Part shown: positions 1 to 8,754 of the stretch, piece after piece | Numbering within the stretch: position 1 is the first letter of the stretch | How the letters are laid out: each line of letters begins with the position of its first letter | Assembly: GCA_963766195.1 (NCBI GenBank) | Contig: CAVXYY010000011.1 | Span: 58,106 to 122,105, forward strand | From: JAHEFT01 sp963766195 | GTDB lineage: Bacteria > Pseudomonadota > Gammaproteobacteria > Xanthomonadales > SZUA-36 | Direction of reading: 5' to 3' | DNA length: 64,000 nt | The notes under the pieces: model-generated | What the model saw: only the letters and a program-made list of their open reading frames with translations | What the model was told of the DNA's origin: nothing | The model's database searches: none | Position numbers and translations under genes: made by a program

Positions 1-1026
1 TTCGGTGTCCAGCCAGTGAAGATATCCTTCCTTATCTCCGACGACGACATAATTGCCGTAAAAAGCCGGCCGGGTAAGGCCCCGGTTTCTCATCCGGTCC
101 ACCTTCCACATGGTGGACCCGTTGCGGCGGTCGAGCATCCAGAGGTCACCGTTGGCCTCGCTGACGCCGAGGTTGGTGCGGTCTACCTGGATACCCGTTG
201 CAGAAGAAATTTCCTTGAACCACAACAGGCGTCCTGAGTCAGCGGCGAGAGAAACAACCCGTTTCTTGTAACTGGAAACAATCAGGTCGGATGCAATGAT
301 CACCATCTGCGTGCCGATATCCGCTAACCGTTCCAGCTCGGTACGCCCTTCCTGCGATACGATGGTTTGACTCCAGGCCATGCTGCCGTCGCTGATTTTA
401 AGAGCCGCTACGCTGCCGTCATCATAACCGACGTAAACTACCCCGCCCCTGACCAACAGGTCGGCATTGCCACGGAGCGTCAAAAGCGGCACGCTGTGGT
501 CGTAAACCCAGATGCGCCGTCCGCTGACTGCATCAAGGCCGAAGACTCGGCCGTCGATGCACCGGACAACGACGATACCGTCGGCCGATTGAGGCGGAAT
601 CAGAACTTCGGAAGAGACCTGCGAGTTCCAGAGTTCTGTCCCTCCGTCACGCTCGTACGCAATGACACGGCCGTCAATTGTTCCCATGTAGAGCTGGTTA
701 TCATCCAAACCCGGGCCGCCGGAAAAGGGCTGCTCGGTCTTGAGCTCCCAGTTTTTTCGGCCGGTTTCAGCATTGACGGAAACCAACCGACCCTCGTGAT
801 CCGCGGCAAACAACTTGCCGGATGAATAAGCCGGACCCATGCTGATGCCGGCCTTGCCCATGCCGTCCCCGATCTGCGTAGACCAAACCCTGCCAACTTT
901 CAGGGATGATTTGAATTCAACCAGCGGCGCCGGATCACCGGGCTCAGGGTCACCCCAGCCCTTGATCCAGCTGCAGCCCTGCAGAAACAGGCTGCTCAGC
1001 AGTAACGCCACAAAAATTTTTCTCAC
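1..1026 (-). CDS. bamB: Outer membrane assembly lipoprotein BamB (C-terminus cut by window edge)
   Basis: BamB is the PQQ-like beta-propeller lipoprotein of the BAM complex, which inserts outer membrane proteins. The reading frame starts at a GTG whose bases overlap the stop of the upstream yfgM gene (GTGA) and stays open for 342 codons to the window edge. The N-terminus is a lipoprotein signal with lipobox LFLQGC. Propeller-blade repeats follow, such as GRLVSVNAETGRKNWE, GRVFGLDAVSGRRIW and GSVAALKISDGSMAW, each ending in the typical tryptophan. The C-terminal blade or two lies outside the window. Order and coupling with yfgM and hisS are as in other gammaproteobacteria. No frameshift is seen. 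Confidence 0.95.
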   Translation of the reverse strand, partial: MRKIFVALLLSSLFLQGCSWIKGWGDPEPGDPAPLVEFKSSLKVGRVWSTQIGDGMGKAGISMGPAYSSGKLFAADHEGRLVSVNAETGRKNWELKTEQPFSGGPGLDDNQLYMGTIDGRVIAYERDGGTELWNSQVSSEVLIPPQSADGIVVVRCIDGRVFGLDAVSGRRIWVYDHSVPLLTLRGNADLLVRGGVVYVGYDDGSVAALKISDGSMAWSQTIVSQEGRTELERLADIGTQMVIIASDLIVSSYKKRVVSLAADSGRLLWFKEISSATGIQVDRTNLGVSEANGDLWMLDRRNGSTMWKVDRMRNRGLTRPAFYGNYVVVGDKEGYLHWLDTE

Positions 1027-1682
1027 GAATCAGGTCCGGCAACAGGAACCTCGGCTCCCATTGACTCAAGTTTCATGACCAGCCTGGCCCGGTCGCCGGC
1101 GCCAGGTTCAAGCAGCTCAAGAGCGGCCAGGTATTCGGTTTGAGCTTCCGCCAGCTGGCCCTGGCTGAAACGGATATCGCCCCGCACTTCGGCGAACCGC
1201 GATTCCAATCCGGTGATGTCTTCAGCGCCATCCAGGACCGACAAGGCGGCATCCGGCTGACCCTGGTCCAGCATTACCCGGGCGAGTCGCTCGCGGGCGA
1301 TCACGGTCATCGCTTTCGGGTATCCGCTTTCGATAACGTATTCATACAACCCGATTGCCAGGTCCGGCTGGTTGCTGGCGATACGGGCGCGCGCAAACTG
1401 CATGGCGGCCATCGCGGTGTAAGCCGAATCGGGAAAGTCTTCTTTCAGGTTCTCGAAATTGGCTACCGCCGCATCCAGCTGACCCGCACTGAGCAATTCT
1501 CCCATCACCGCGAATTCCACGGACGCCTGCTGGCGGTTATTTACCTGCCAGGTTTGCCATTGCTTGAATCCAAACAGGCCACCGAAGGCGATAACAAGAC
1601 CCATGACGATGGCGCTGCCATTTTCACTGAGCCACTTTTTAACGATCTCGCCCTGTTCGTGGGCGTCATAAACTTCGACCAT
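1023..1682 (-). CDS. yfgM: YfgM-like ancillary SecYEG translocon subunit (TPR membrane protein)
   Basis: A 219-residue protein of the YfgM family, inner-membrane tethered, which in E. coli contacts SecYEG and periplasmic chaperones. Residues 1-20 hold the typical start VEVYDAHEQGEIVKKWLSEN. One transmembrane helix follows at about 25-42 (IVMGLVIAFGGLFGFKQW), then a periplasmic TPR-like helical domain. It lies between hisS and bamB, and its stop overlaps the bamB start. Length and position match the family. Confidence 0.9.
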   Translation of the reverse strand: MVEVYDAHEQGEIVKKWLSENGSAIVMGLVIAFGGLFGFKQWQTWQVNNRQQASVEFAVMGELLSAGQLDAAVANFENLKEDFPDSAYTAMAAMQFARARIASNQPDLAIGLYEYVIESGYPKAMTVIARERLARVMLDQGQPDAALSVLDGAEDITGLESRFAEVRGDIRFSQGQLAEAQTEYLAALELLEPGAGDRARLVMKLESMGAEVPVAGPDS

Positions 1683-1707
1683 GATAATTTCTCAAAATCC
1701 AAACGAA

Positions 1708-2985
1708 TCAGTTTAACATGCAAAGGTAGTTTCGAAACCAGATTTCAAGGTCTTCCAGGGCGATATTTTCCTGCTCTTTGTCACATCTCAGGTGCTTGAT
1801 GGTGACCTGACCCTGCCTGAGTTCATCCTCTCCGAGCACCAGGGCCAGCCGCGCTCCGCTGCGGTCTGCCCGTTTGAACTGGGATTTGAAACTGCCTCCA
1901 CCCAGGTTTGCCTGCAAACGGATCCCTGCAATGTCTTCACGCAGTTTCTCCGCCAGCTTCAAACCGCCCGCGATCGTGCCTTTACCCACCATGACCAGGT
2001 AGGCATGCGGGATATCCTTTCCAGGCTCAGCCTGGCTGCGCATGAGCTCGACCAGCCGCTCCTGGCCCATCGCAAACCCCACTCCGGGCCACGGCTTTCC
2101 ACCCTGGATCTCGACCAGCCCGTCATAGCGCCCGCCGGCGCAAACCGTGCCTTGTGCGCCGAGTGAGTCGGTAATCCACTCGAAAACCGTATGGCTGTAA
2201 TAATCCAGGCCGCGCACGAGGCGGGGATTAACCGAGTGCGGTACCGCAAACTCGTCAAGCAGGCTGCGAAATTCCGAAAAATGAAGGTTCGATTCTTCAC
2301 CCAGAAAATCACTCAATAACGGAGCATCTTCCAGCATGGCCTGCATCGAAGGGTTCTTGCTGTCCAGTATTCTCAGCGGGTTACGATCCAGGCGACGAAG
2401 ACTGTCTTCATCGAGATCACCCTTGTTCCTTGTCAGGTAAACATGCAGGCTGTCCCGGTAACGCGCGCGTTCATCTGAAGTTCCAAGCGAATTCACTTCG
2501 AGGCGTAAATCATGCAGGCCGAGTTGGCGCCAAATTCGTTGACACATGGCCAGCAGTTCCGCGTCTGCATCCGGGCCCGGCGCGCCAAAGATTTCTGCCC
2601 CGACCTGGTGAAACTGCCGGGTCCGGCCCTTTTGCGGGCGCTCGCGGCGAAACATCGGACCGATGTACCACAGCCGGACTGGAGAGGCATACAGCAGACC
2701 GTTTTGCAAAACCGCCCGAACAACCCCGGCCGTCCCTTCAGGCCGCAGGCTCAGCTGCTCACCGTTGCGATCCTGGAAGGTATACATTTCCTTCTCGACC
2801 ACGTCCGTGGCGTCACCGATGGCCCGGGCGAACAGCTCCGTTTTTTCGACAATGGGGATTCGAATTTCACTGAAACCATAACCGGCCAGCACGTTCCTGA
2901 TGGTTTTCTCGAGCTGGTGCCACAGGTGCATGTCCGACGGCAGGACGTCGTGCATGCCCCGGATTGAATTGATGGCTGAACTCAC
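1708..2985 (-). CDS. hisS: Histidyl-tRNA synthetase
   Basis: Class II aminoacyl-tRNA synthetase charging tRNA-His, 425 residues, normal length. Visible signatures are the N-terminal IRGMHDVLP, the motif 2 loop (FRRERPQKGRTRQFHQ) and the histidine-specific LVRGLDYYSHTVFEW, followed by the C-terminal anticodon-binding domain. The start is a GTG sharing bases with the rodZ stop (GTGA), which suggests translational coupling. In E. coli ispG lies between rodZ and hisS; here it is absent and the two genes touch. Confidence 0.97.
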   Translation of the reverse strand: MSSAINSIRGMHDVLPSDMHLWHQLEKTIRNVLAGYGFSEIRIPIVEKTELFARAIGDATDVVEKEMYTFQDRNGEQLSLRPEGTAGVVRAVLQNGLLYASPVRLWYIGPMFRRERPQKGRTRQFHQVGAEIFGAPGPDADAELLAMCQRIWRQLGLHDLRLEVNSLGTSDERARYRDSLHVYLTRNKGDLDEDSLRRLDRNPLRILDSKNPSMQAMLEDAPLLSDFLGEESNLHFSEFRSLLDEFAVPHSVNPRLVRGLDYYSHTVFEWITDSLGAQGTVCAGGRYDGLVEIQGGKPWPGVGFAMGQERLVELMRSQAEPGKDIPHAYLVMVGKGTIAGGLKLAEKLREDIAGIRLQANLGGGSFKSQFKRADRSGARLALVLGEDELRQGQVTIKHLRCDKEQENIALEDLEIWFRNYLCMLN

Positions 2986-3842
2986 TGAGATTGCAGAGTG
3001 ATACGTGCAACGTTACCGCGCGTATAAGGCCCCAGGTCCACGGCGGTTCCATCCATGTTCAGCAGCACTGCCGAGGCGCGTCCTATCTTGATGTCAAATG
3101 GCGCCTGTCCATCGTACTCCCGGCTGCTGCCGGCCCGTATCAGGTCAAGTTCAAGTTGATTTCCGGCGGCATCGGCAATCTCGACCCAGGTATCAGCCGA
3201 AGTGGAAATAGACAATTTGTGCATCGGAGATGTATCACCGTCCGCGGTCGCGCTGGTGTCACTGATCGCCGCCCAGGCTTGTTCAGCCGCGGAGTCGCTT
3301 GCCATTTCACTGCGCTTGCTCAATATTTCGACGGAAGCGATCGACGCATTCAGATGCGTGTTTGAGGAGCGTGTGCCCGGGGCCGGGGCATCGCCGGTAT
3401 CGAGCGGCAATCCGTTCGCCGACGACAGCTTTGAATCGCCCTGTGAAAACCGGACCGCCTCGTGTGTAAACTGCCAGGCCAGGGTTGCGATCAGTGCCGA
3501 CGCGACCAGGTAGCTCGATACCTTCAGCCATTTTTCACCACTGTTACGCTTGCTCTTGACCGTGAAAACGGTGTGTACCCCGGGCTCTGCTCCCTTCATC
3601 TCATCGATCTGGGTTTCGAAGTCTGTCGTATCGACATCCAGGAAGCGGGCGTAATTCCTGATGTAGCCGCGCAAATACACCGACGGAATTTCCCCGGTCT
3701 CTCCAGACTCTATCGCTGCAAGCACCCCGGACTTGATCCCGGATTGCGAAGAGGCCAGTTCAATGGTCAGTCCCTGTTGTTCCCGCGCGCACCGGAGTAA
3801 ATCTCCAGGCGTCATGGGTATTAATTCTCTCTGGTTCGTCAT
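2982..3842 (-). CDS. rodZ: RodZ-like cytoskeletal helix-turn-helix membrane protein
   Basis: RodZ links the MreB cytoskeleton to the cell-wall machinery and controls rod shape. The 286 residues show an N-terminal HTH domain at about 12-80 (LRCAREQQGLTIELASSQSG), a basic juxtamembrane stretch (KSKRNSGEKW), one transmembrane helix at about 108-125, a Ser/Ala-rich periplasmic linker, and a C-terminal beta domain of the DUF4115 type (WVEIADAAGNQLELDL). It begins two bases after the pilW stop and ends overlapping hisS, so it is part of the same operon. Confidence 0.88.
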   Translation of the reverse strand: MTNQRELIPMTPGDLLRCAREQQGLTIELASSQSGIKSGVLAAIESGETGEIPSVYLRGYIRNYARFLDVDTTDFETQIDEMKGAEPGVHTVFTVKSKRNSGEKWLKVSSYLVASALIATLAWQFTHEAVRFSQGDSKLSSANGLPLDTGDAPAPGTRSSNTHLNASIASVEILSKRSEMASDSAAEQAWAAISDTSATADGDTSPMHKLSISTSADTWVEIADAAGNQLELDLIRAGSSREYDGQAPFDIKIGRASAVLLNMDGTAVDLGPYTRGNVARITLQSQ

Positions 3843-3844
3843 GT

Positions 3845-4582
3845 TTATTCCTGGCCGGCTGCCCTGCCTGCCTGTATGGAGTCCGGATAGCGTTTTTGTA
3901 GCTCCAGACGGTATGTGTCGGCGGATTTCCTGTCGCCCAATGCTGTTTCAATCTGGTATCCGAGAAACAGGCTTTCTTCGTTCATAACCCCCAGCGCCTG
4001 GTAGCGCTGGAGAAATGCACGGGCCTTCAGATACTCCCCCTGGAGGTAGCTGACTTCTGCCATCGGCAGCAGTGACGCCCCAAACTGGTTGTCAAACTCC
4101 AGCGATTGTCTCAAAAACGTCTCGGCTTTGTCCAGATCGCCGCGCCTCAGGGCGCAGGAACCCGCGTTTGCCAGTGCGACCGCCGGGGTCTGGTAAAAAG
4201 GATCCTTGATGGCGGCCATGAAATATTTGTCCGCATCCTCGCCTTTGCCGATGGAACACAGGAAAGCGCCATAGTTATTGTTGACGTCCCCTTTCTCAGG
4301 GTCGTACTGCAGCGCCAGTTTGTATTCCCGTCCGGCCTGTTCCGTTTCGCCGATCGTTTCATACAATACGCCGAGCAAGGTATGCGCCGGTGCGTAAGTC
4401 CGGTCAAAAGCAACAGCTTTCTTGAGTTTCTCCAGGGCAATTTCGTATTGGCCGCGGTCCATGTAGTTCCGGCCAAGCGCCGTATTGGTCTCGGCCGCCT
4501 TGCGGGTGGAACCATCAGATTTCTCCGGCGTGGAAGAACACGCCGCCAGGAAAATCGCCAGCATCAGGATTAAAATCCTCAT
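3845..4582 (-). CDS. pilW: Type IV pilus biogenesis/stability TPR lipoprotein PilW (PilF)
   Basis: Outer-membrane lipoprotein that helps the PilQ secretin multimerise. The ATG at 4582 is preferred over a longer in-frame start, because it lies just after the rlmN stop and gives a clean signal MRILILMLAIFLAACSS with lipobox LAAC. The mature protein has TPR motifs in order (TALGRNYMDRGQYEIALEKL, APAHTLLGVLYETIGETEQA and following), with the acidic RGDLDKAETFLRQSL motif near the end. Its place between rlmN and rodZ is conserved in gammaproteobacteria. Confidence 0.92.
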   Translation of the reverse strand: MRILILMLAIFLAACSSTPEKSDGSTRKAAETNTALGRNYMDRGQYEIALEKLKKAVAFDRTYAPAHTLLGVLYETIGETEQAGREYKLALQYDPEKGDVNNNYGAFLCSIGKGEDADKYFMAAIKDPFYQTPAVALANAGSCALRRGDLDKAETFLRQSLEFDNQFGASLLPMAEVSYLQGEYLKARAFLQRYQALGVMNEESLFLGYQIETALGDRKSADTYRLELQKRYPDSIQAGRAAGQE

Positions 4583-4586
4583 GGCA

Positions 4587-5690
4587 TCAAATACCTTGCG
4601 CCTGGTCGCGGAACATCTGGCTCCTGCGAGTCCGGTCCAGTACTTTTCCGGCAAGTTGACCACAGGCTGCATCGATGTCGTCACCCCGGGTTTTCCGGAC
4701 GGTTGCGATCAGGCCTCCAGCCATCACGATCTCCTGGAACGCCCGGATTCGCGGCTCGGTTGAACAGCGAAAACGGGTGCCCGGAAAAGGATTGAAGGGA
4801 ATCAGGTTCAATTTGCTTGGCAGCCGCCTGAGCAGCTTGACGAGTTTCTGCGCGTGCTCGGGGTGGTCGTTAACGCCGTCGATCAGGGTGTATTCGAAAG
4901 TCACGGTGCGCTTGTGCTTGTCGGAAACATAATCCGCACAGCTTCGCATCAGTTCCTTGATCGGGTATTTCCGGTTCAACGGCACCAGGGTTTCCCTCAG
5001 GCTGTCTTCCGGAGCGTGCAGCGAGACAGCCAGGGCGACGTCGATCGTGTCCCTGAGCCGGTCGATGCCTGGAACCAGGCCGGCGGTCGACAGCGTGACC
5101 CGCTTCGCGGCAAATCCAAAACCCAGGTCATTTCGAAGCAGTGACAAGGCGGGCACCACGGCGTCAAAATTTAACAGCGGCTCACCCATGCCCATCAACA
5201 CGACATTGGTAATCTTCCGCTGGCCATTACGCTCATGTCCAAGCGCCCGGGCCGCCAGCCAGACCTGGCCGATAATTTCCGCAGTGGAAAGATTCCTGTT
5301 GAACCCCTGCGCCCCGGTTGCGCAAAAAGTACAGTTGAGCGCGCACCCCACCTGGGAAGAGATGCAAAGTGTTCCGCGATTGGGTTCCGGGATGAATACC
5401 GTTTCCACTGCATTACCGCCGCCAAAACCAATCAGCCACTTGGTCGTACCATCCACGGATAGCTGTTCGTTCAGAATCCGCGGCGGCGTCACCTCCGCCA
5501 ACTGGTGGAGCCGTTGCCGCAGGGACATGCCCAGGTTGGTCATCAGGTCGAAATCGGTGACCCCCTGGTGATAGATCCACTTGAGCAGTTGCTCAGCCCG
5601 GAACGGCTTTTCCCCGATGGATTCAAAAAAAGCCCGCATCCGGACTTCGTCCAGGTCGAACAGGTTGATGCGGGTTTCGGTGACGGTCAT
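4587..5690 (-). CDS. rlmN: 23S rRNA/tRNA adenine-C2 methyltransferase RlmN
   Basis: Radical-SAM enzyme that methylates A2503 of 23S rRNA and A37 of some tRNAs. The 367 residues contain the [4Fe-4S] motif CALNCTFC (Cys116, 120, 123), the SAM-binding GMGEPLLN, and the late region RGDDIDAACGQLAG carrying the methyl-carrying cysteine typical of the Cfr/RlmN family. Length and gene order are standard. Confidence 0.97.
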   Translation of the reverse strand: MTVTETRINLFDLDEVRMRAFFESIGEKPFRAEQLLKWIYHQGVTDFDLMTNLGMSLRQRLHQLAEVTPPRILNEQLSVDGTTKWLIGFGGGNAVETVFIPEPNRGTLCISSQVGCALNCTFCATGAQGFNRNLSTAEIIGQVWLAARALGHERNGQRKITNVVLMGMGEPLLNFDAVVPALSLLRNDLGFGFAAKRVTLSTAGLVPGIDRLRDTIDVALAVSLHAPEDSLRETLVPLNRKYPIKELMRSCADYVSDKHKRTVTFEYTLIDGVNDHPEHAQKLVKLLRRLPSKLNLIPFNPFPGTRFRCSTEPRIRAFQEIVMAGGLIATVRKTRGDDIDAACGQLAGKVLDRTRRSQMFRDQAQGI

Positions 5691-5705
5691 TTAGCGGACA
5701 ATCAT

Positions 5706-6131
5706 TTATCGTGAATTGATCTCGTCTGCGCTGAAAAAACACGCGATTTCAACCGCTGCAGTTTCAGGCGCGTCAGAACCGTGTACCGCATTTGCGTCGA
5801 TGCTCTGGGCGAAATCCGCCCGAATCGTGCCAGCTGCCGCGTCCTTCGGATTGGTCGCGCCCATGAGTTCACGATTGAGCGCAATGGCGTTCTTGCCTTC
5901 CAGCACCTGGATCATCACGGGACCTGAAGTCATGAACTCAACCAGGTCGTTAAAAAACGGGCGACCACGGTGCACAGCGTAGAATTCTTCGGCATCTGCC
6001 CTGGACAGCAACTTCATCCTGGCGGCAACAATTTTCAATCCTGCGCGTTCGAAACGGCTGTAAATCTCGCCGATGACATTTTTAGCGACTGCATCGGGCT
6101 TGATGATGGATAATGTTCTCTCGACTTGCAC
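5706..6131 (-). CDS. ndk: Nucleoside diphosphate kinase
   Basis: Balances nucleoside triphosphate pools by transferring phosphate from NTP to NDP through a phosphohistidine. The 141 residues match the family from the N-terminal ERTLSIIKPDAV to the active-site NAVHGSDAPETA (His117). The start is a GTG preceded by AGGAG at a good distance. It opens the leftward block ndk-rlmN-pilW-rodZ-hisS-yfgM-bamB. Confidence 0.97.
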   Translation of the reverse strand: MQVERTLSIIKPDAVAKNVIGEIYSRFERAGLKIVAARMKLLSRADAEEFYAVHRGRPFFNDLVEFMTSGPVMIQVLEGKNAIALNRELMGATNPKDAAAGTIRADFAQSIDANAVHGSDAPETAAVEIACFFSADEINSR

Positions 6132-6262
6132 TTAATAACTCCTGGTAGGTTTATGTTTTATAGAATTATTTATAAATTTGATGTTTACCTGAACTTCCCC
6201 GGGTATATCCCGCCAATTCTACGGGTAAGTACCCCTTCACGCAAACGGGCGTTGAGCCATTG

Positions 6263-6292
6263 TTGACCCCTACTTACCCTCAACCCTATGAT
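6263..6292 (+). promoter_or_regulatory. Sigma70-like promoter of fadE
   Basis: TTGACC at 6263-6268 and TATGAT at 6287-6292 are separated by 18 bases, a near-consensus housekeeping promoter. The expected transcript start lies only a few bases before the ATG at 6304, so the mRNA may have almost no leader. No FadR-like operator was recognised in the 170-base gap. Confidence 0.55.
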
Positions 6293-6303
6293 TGCATTCG
6301 CTA

Positions 6304-8754
6304 ATGGAAATACTCTATTTTCTCATTCTGCTCCTGACGGTCATCTTGTTGGCCTACAACCGGGTTCCCCTTTTGTTGTTCATGGCCATCATGGTTGGCC
6401 TGACCATAGCCTGGACGGAGTTACGTCTCTTTTTTTACGTTCCCAGCTGGTTCCGGTTTGCAAACGGCATCATTGCGGTAACCCTGATCGGCTTTTGCAT
6501 CACACCGTCGCGAAGACTGCTGATCAGCGACCCACTTTACAGCCTGTTTCGCAAAGCCCTGCCGAAAGTATCGAAAACCGAGCAGGAAGCGTTGGATGCG
6601 GGCACCGTCTGGTGGGATGCAGAAATTTTTTCCGGCCGGCCCCGATGGAGAAACCTTCTTAAACTGCCTGCTCCTTCCCTCACTGAAAAGGAACAGGCTT
6701 TCCTTGACGGGCCGGTCGAAGAGCTTTGCCGAATGGCCCATGACTGGGAGATTTGCGAAAACCACCGGCGGCTTCCTGAACCGATCTGGGCTTTCATGCG
6801 CGAAAACCGGATGTTCGGGTTGATTATTCCGGAGCAATATGGCGGCCTGGAGTTTTCCGCCCAGGCAAATTCCGCCGTGGTCATGAAACTGGCCAGCCGT
6901 AATCTCACAACCGCCATCACGGTGATGGTGCCCAATTCCCTGGGACCCGGTGAATTACTGCTTCAGCATGGAACCGAAGAACAGAAAAACCACTACCTGC
7001 CCCGGCTGGCCAGGGGTGAAGAGATCCCCTGTTTCGCACTCACCTCGCCATCGGCCGGGTCAGACGCCGCCAGCATGAGCGACGAAGGAATAGTCTGCAA
7101 AGGTCAGTACGGTGGAAAGACAGTGCTCGGGCTTCGTCTGAACTGGAACAAACGCTACATCACGCTGGCTCCCGTTGCGACGCTGCTGGGCCTTGCATTC
7201 AAGGCGAAAGATCCTGATGGCCTGCTGGGTAACGTAGTGGACCTCGGCATTACGTGCGCACTCATTCCTGCCGACACTGCGGGGGTTGAAATCGGAAACC
7301 GCCATATGCCGGTTGGGGCCGTTTTTATGAATGGACCCACCAGGGGCCGGGATGTTTTCATTCCCATGGACTGGATCATCGGTGGCCAGAAATCCATCGG
7401 GCAGGGCTGGCGCATGTTGATGCAGAGTCTCGCCGCCGGCCGGTCCATCTCGCTTCCGGCGCTCGGCACAGCGGGCGGAAAAATGTCGGCGCTGATGTCG
7501 GGCGCCTACGCCCGGATTCGTAAACAATTCAACATCCCCATTGGGCAATTCGAAGGCATTGAAGAGCCGCTGGCGCGGATTGGCGGCCGCACCTACCGCA
7601 TGGACTCAGCGCGCCGGTTGACCCTCGTTGCCCTGGACCGGGGCGAAAGGCCTGGCGTCCTTTCCGCCATTCTGAAATATCAACTCACCGAGGAAAACCG
7701 CCATTGCATCAACGATGCCATGGATATTCACGGGGGCAAGGGGATCATCACCGGACCGAGAAATTACCTGGCACACGCCTACCAGGCCATACCCATTGCG
7801 ATCACCGTGGAAGGAGCGAATATCCTCACCCGGTCCCTGATTATCTTTGGCCAGGGTGCGATCCGCGCACACCCGTGGCTGCTCAAGGAAATGGAGGCGG
7901 CGCGCGACCCGAGCCCTGAGGGGCGCAAGGTTTTTGACAAAATCTTTTTTGCGCACGTAGGGCACATCATCAGCACCATGGTCAGGGCATGGTTACTGGG
8001 CGTGACCAGCGGCTTCGCCACCCGGGCGCCGGTGAAGGGGCCATCGGCCCGTTATTTCCGCCAGGTGACCCGCCTGTGCGCAGCATTCAGTTTCACCTCC
8101 GACCTGATACTGGGATTGCTCGGAGGCAAATTCAAATTCAAGGAAAAACTTTCGGGACGCCTGGCTGACGCCCTGATCCATCTTTATATGTGCACCGCCG
8201 TGCTCAAGCGGTTCGAAGATGACGGACGGCCGGAAGCGGACATCCCCCTGCTCTGCTGGGCCATGGACGACAGCCTGTACGCAATCCAGGAGAGCCTGAA
8301 AGGCGTACTTGCCAATTTTCCGGTTCCAGGGTTCGGCAGTATGGTCAAGTGGATAATTTTCCCGCTGGGAATGACCTATTCACCCCCGTCGGACCGGACC
8401 GGCAAGGCCGTCGCACAACTGCTCCTGACTGAAAACGAGAGCCGCGACCGCCTCGTATCCGGCGTCTATGTTTCGGACCAGGACGATGCCAGTGGCCGCG
8501 TGCATACGGCATTCCACCTGGCGCTGACGTCAACCAATGCCGAAAACGCCATTCAAAATGCCCTGAAGCAGCCAGTCACTTATGAGAACTACCATACGCT
8601 GGTTCAACGGGCGGTCGAAAGTGGCGTGATCACCGAAGAGCAGGCCGCCACGGTAAGGCTGGCGCAGGAGGCTGCGAGAGCGGTTGTCGAAGTGGATGAA
8701 TTCACCCGTGAAGAGATTGAAGGGGTGGTCAAACCGGCTGCCGCCGGCGACTAA
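6304..8754 (+). CDS. fadE: FadE-type acyl-CoA dehydrogenase
   Basis: First oxidation step of fatty-acid beta-oxidation (acyl-CoA to 2-enoyl-CoA, FAD-dependent). At 816 residues it has the length of E. coli FadE, about twice ordinary acyl-CoA dehydrogenases. A hydrophobic N-terminus of two helices (residues 1-60) precedes the dehydrogenase core: IIPEQYGGLEFS, LTSPSAGSDAAS in the substrate/FAD region and DIHGGKGIITGP late in the core. A C-terminal DUF1974-type domain completes it. ATG 6304 is chosen over an upstream TTG because it starts directly at the membrane segment. It converges with the patatin gene. Confidence 0.95.
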   Translation: MEILYFLILLLTVILLAYNRVPLLLFMAIMVGLTIAWTELRLFFYVPSWFRFANGIIAVTLIGFCITPSRRLLISDPLYSLFRKALPKVSKTEQEALDAGTVWWDAEIFSGRPRWRNLLKLPAPSLTEKEQAFLDGPVEELCRMAHDWEICENHRRLPEPIWAFMRENRMFGLIIPEQYGGLEFSAQANSAVVMKLASRNLTTAITVMVPNSLGPGELLLQHGTEEQKNHYLPRLARGEEIPCFALTSPSAGSDAASMSDEGIVCKGQYGGKTVLGLRLNWNKRYITLAPVATLLGLAFKAKDPDGLLGNVVDLGITCALIPADTAGVEIGNRHMPVGAVFMNGPTRGRDVFIPMDWIIGGQKSIGQGWRMLMQSLAAGRSISLPALGTAGGKMSALMSGAYARIRKQFNIPIGQFEGIEEPLARIGGRTYRMDSARRLTLVALDRGERPGVLSAILKYQLTEENRHCINDAMDIHGGKGIITGPRNYLAHAYQAIPIAITVEGANILTRSLIIFGQGAIRAHPWLLKEMEAARDPSPEGRKVFDKIFFAHVGHIISTMVRAWLLGVTSGFATRAPVKGPSARYFRQVTRLCAAFSFTSDLILGLLGGKFKFKEKLSGRLADALIHLYMCTAVLKRFEDDGRPEADIPLLCWAMDDSLYAIQESLKGVLANFPVPGFGSMVKWIIFPLGMTYSPPSDRTGKAVAQLLLTENESRDRLVSGVYVSDQDDASGRVHTAFHLALTSTNAENAIQNALKQPVTYENYHTLVQRAVESGVITEEQAATVRLAQEAARAVVEVDEFTREEIEGVVKPAAAGD

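Noticed and set aside
600..896. Separate leftward ORF within the bamB region
   Set aside because: It is an alternative frame of bamB, whose own frame is open from the GTG at 1026 to the window edge.
2982..2985. Lost ispG between rodZ and hisS as a sign of a missing MEP pathway
   Set aside because: Gene order varies; ispG can sit elsewhere, and the window cannot show its absence.
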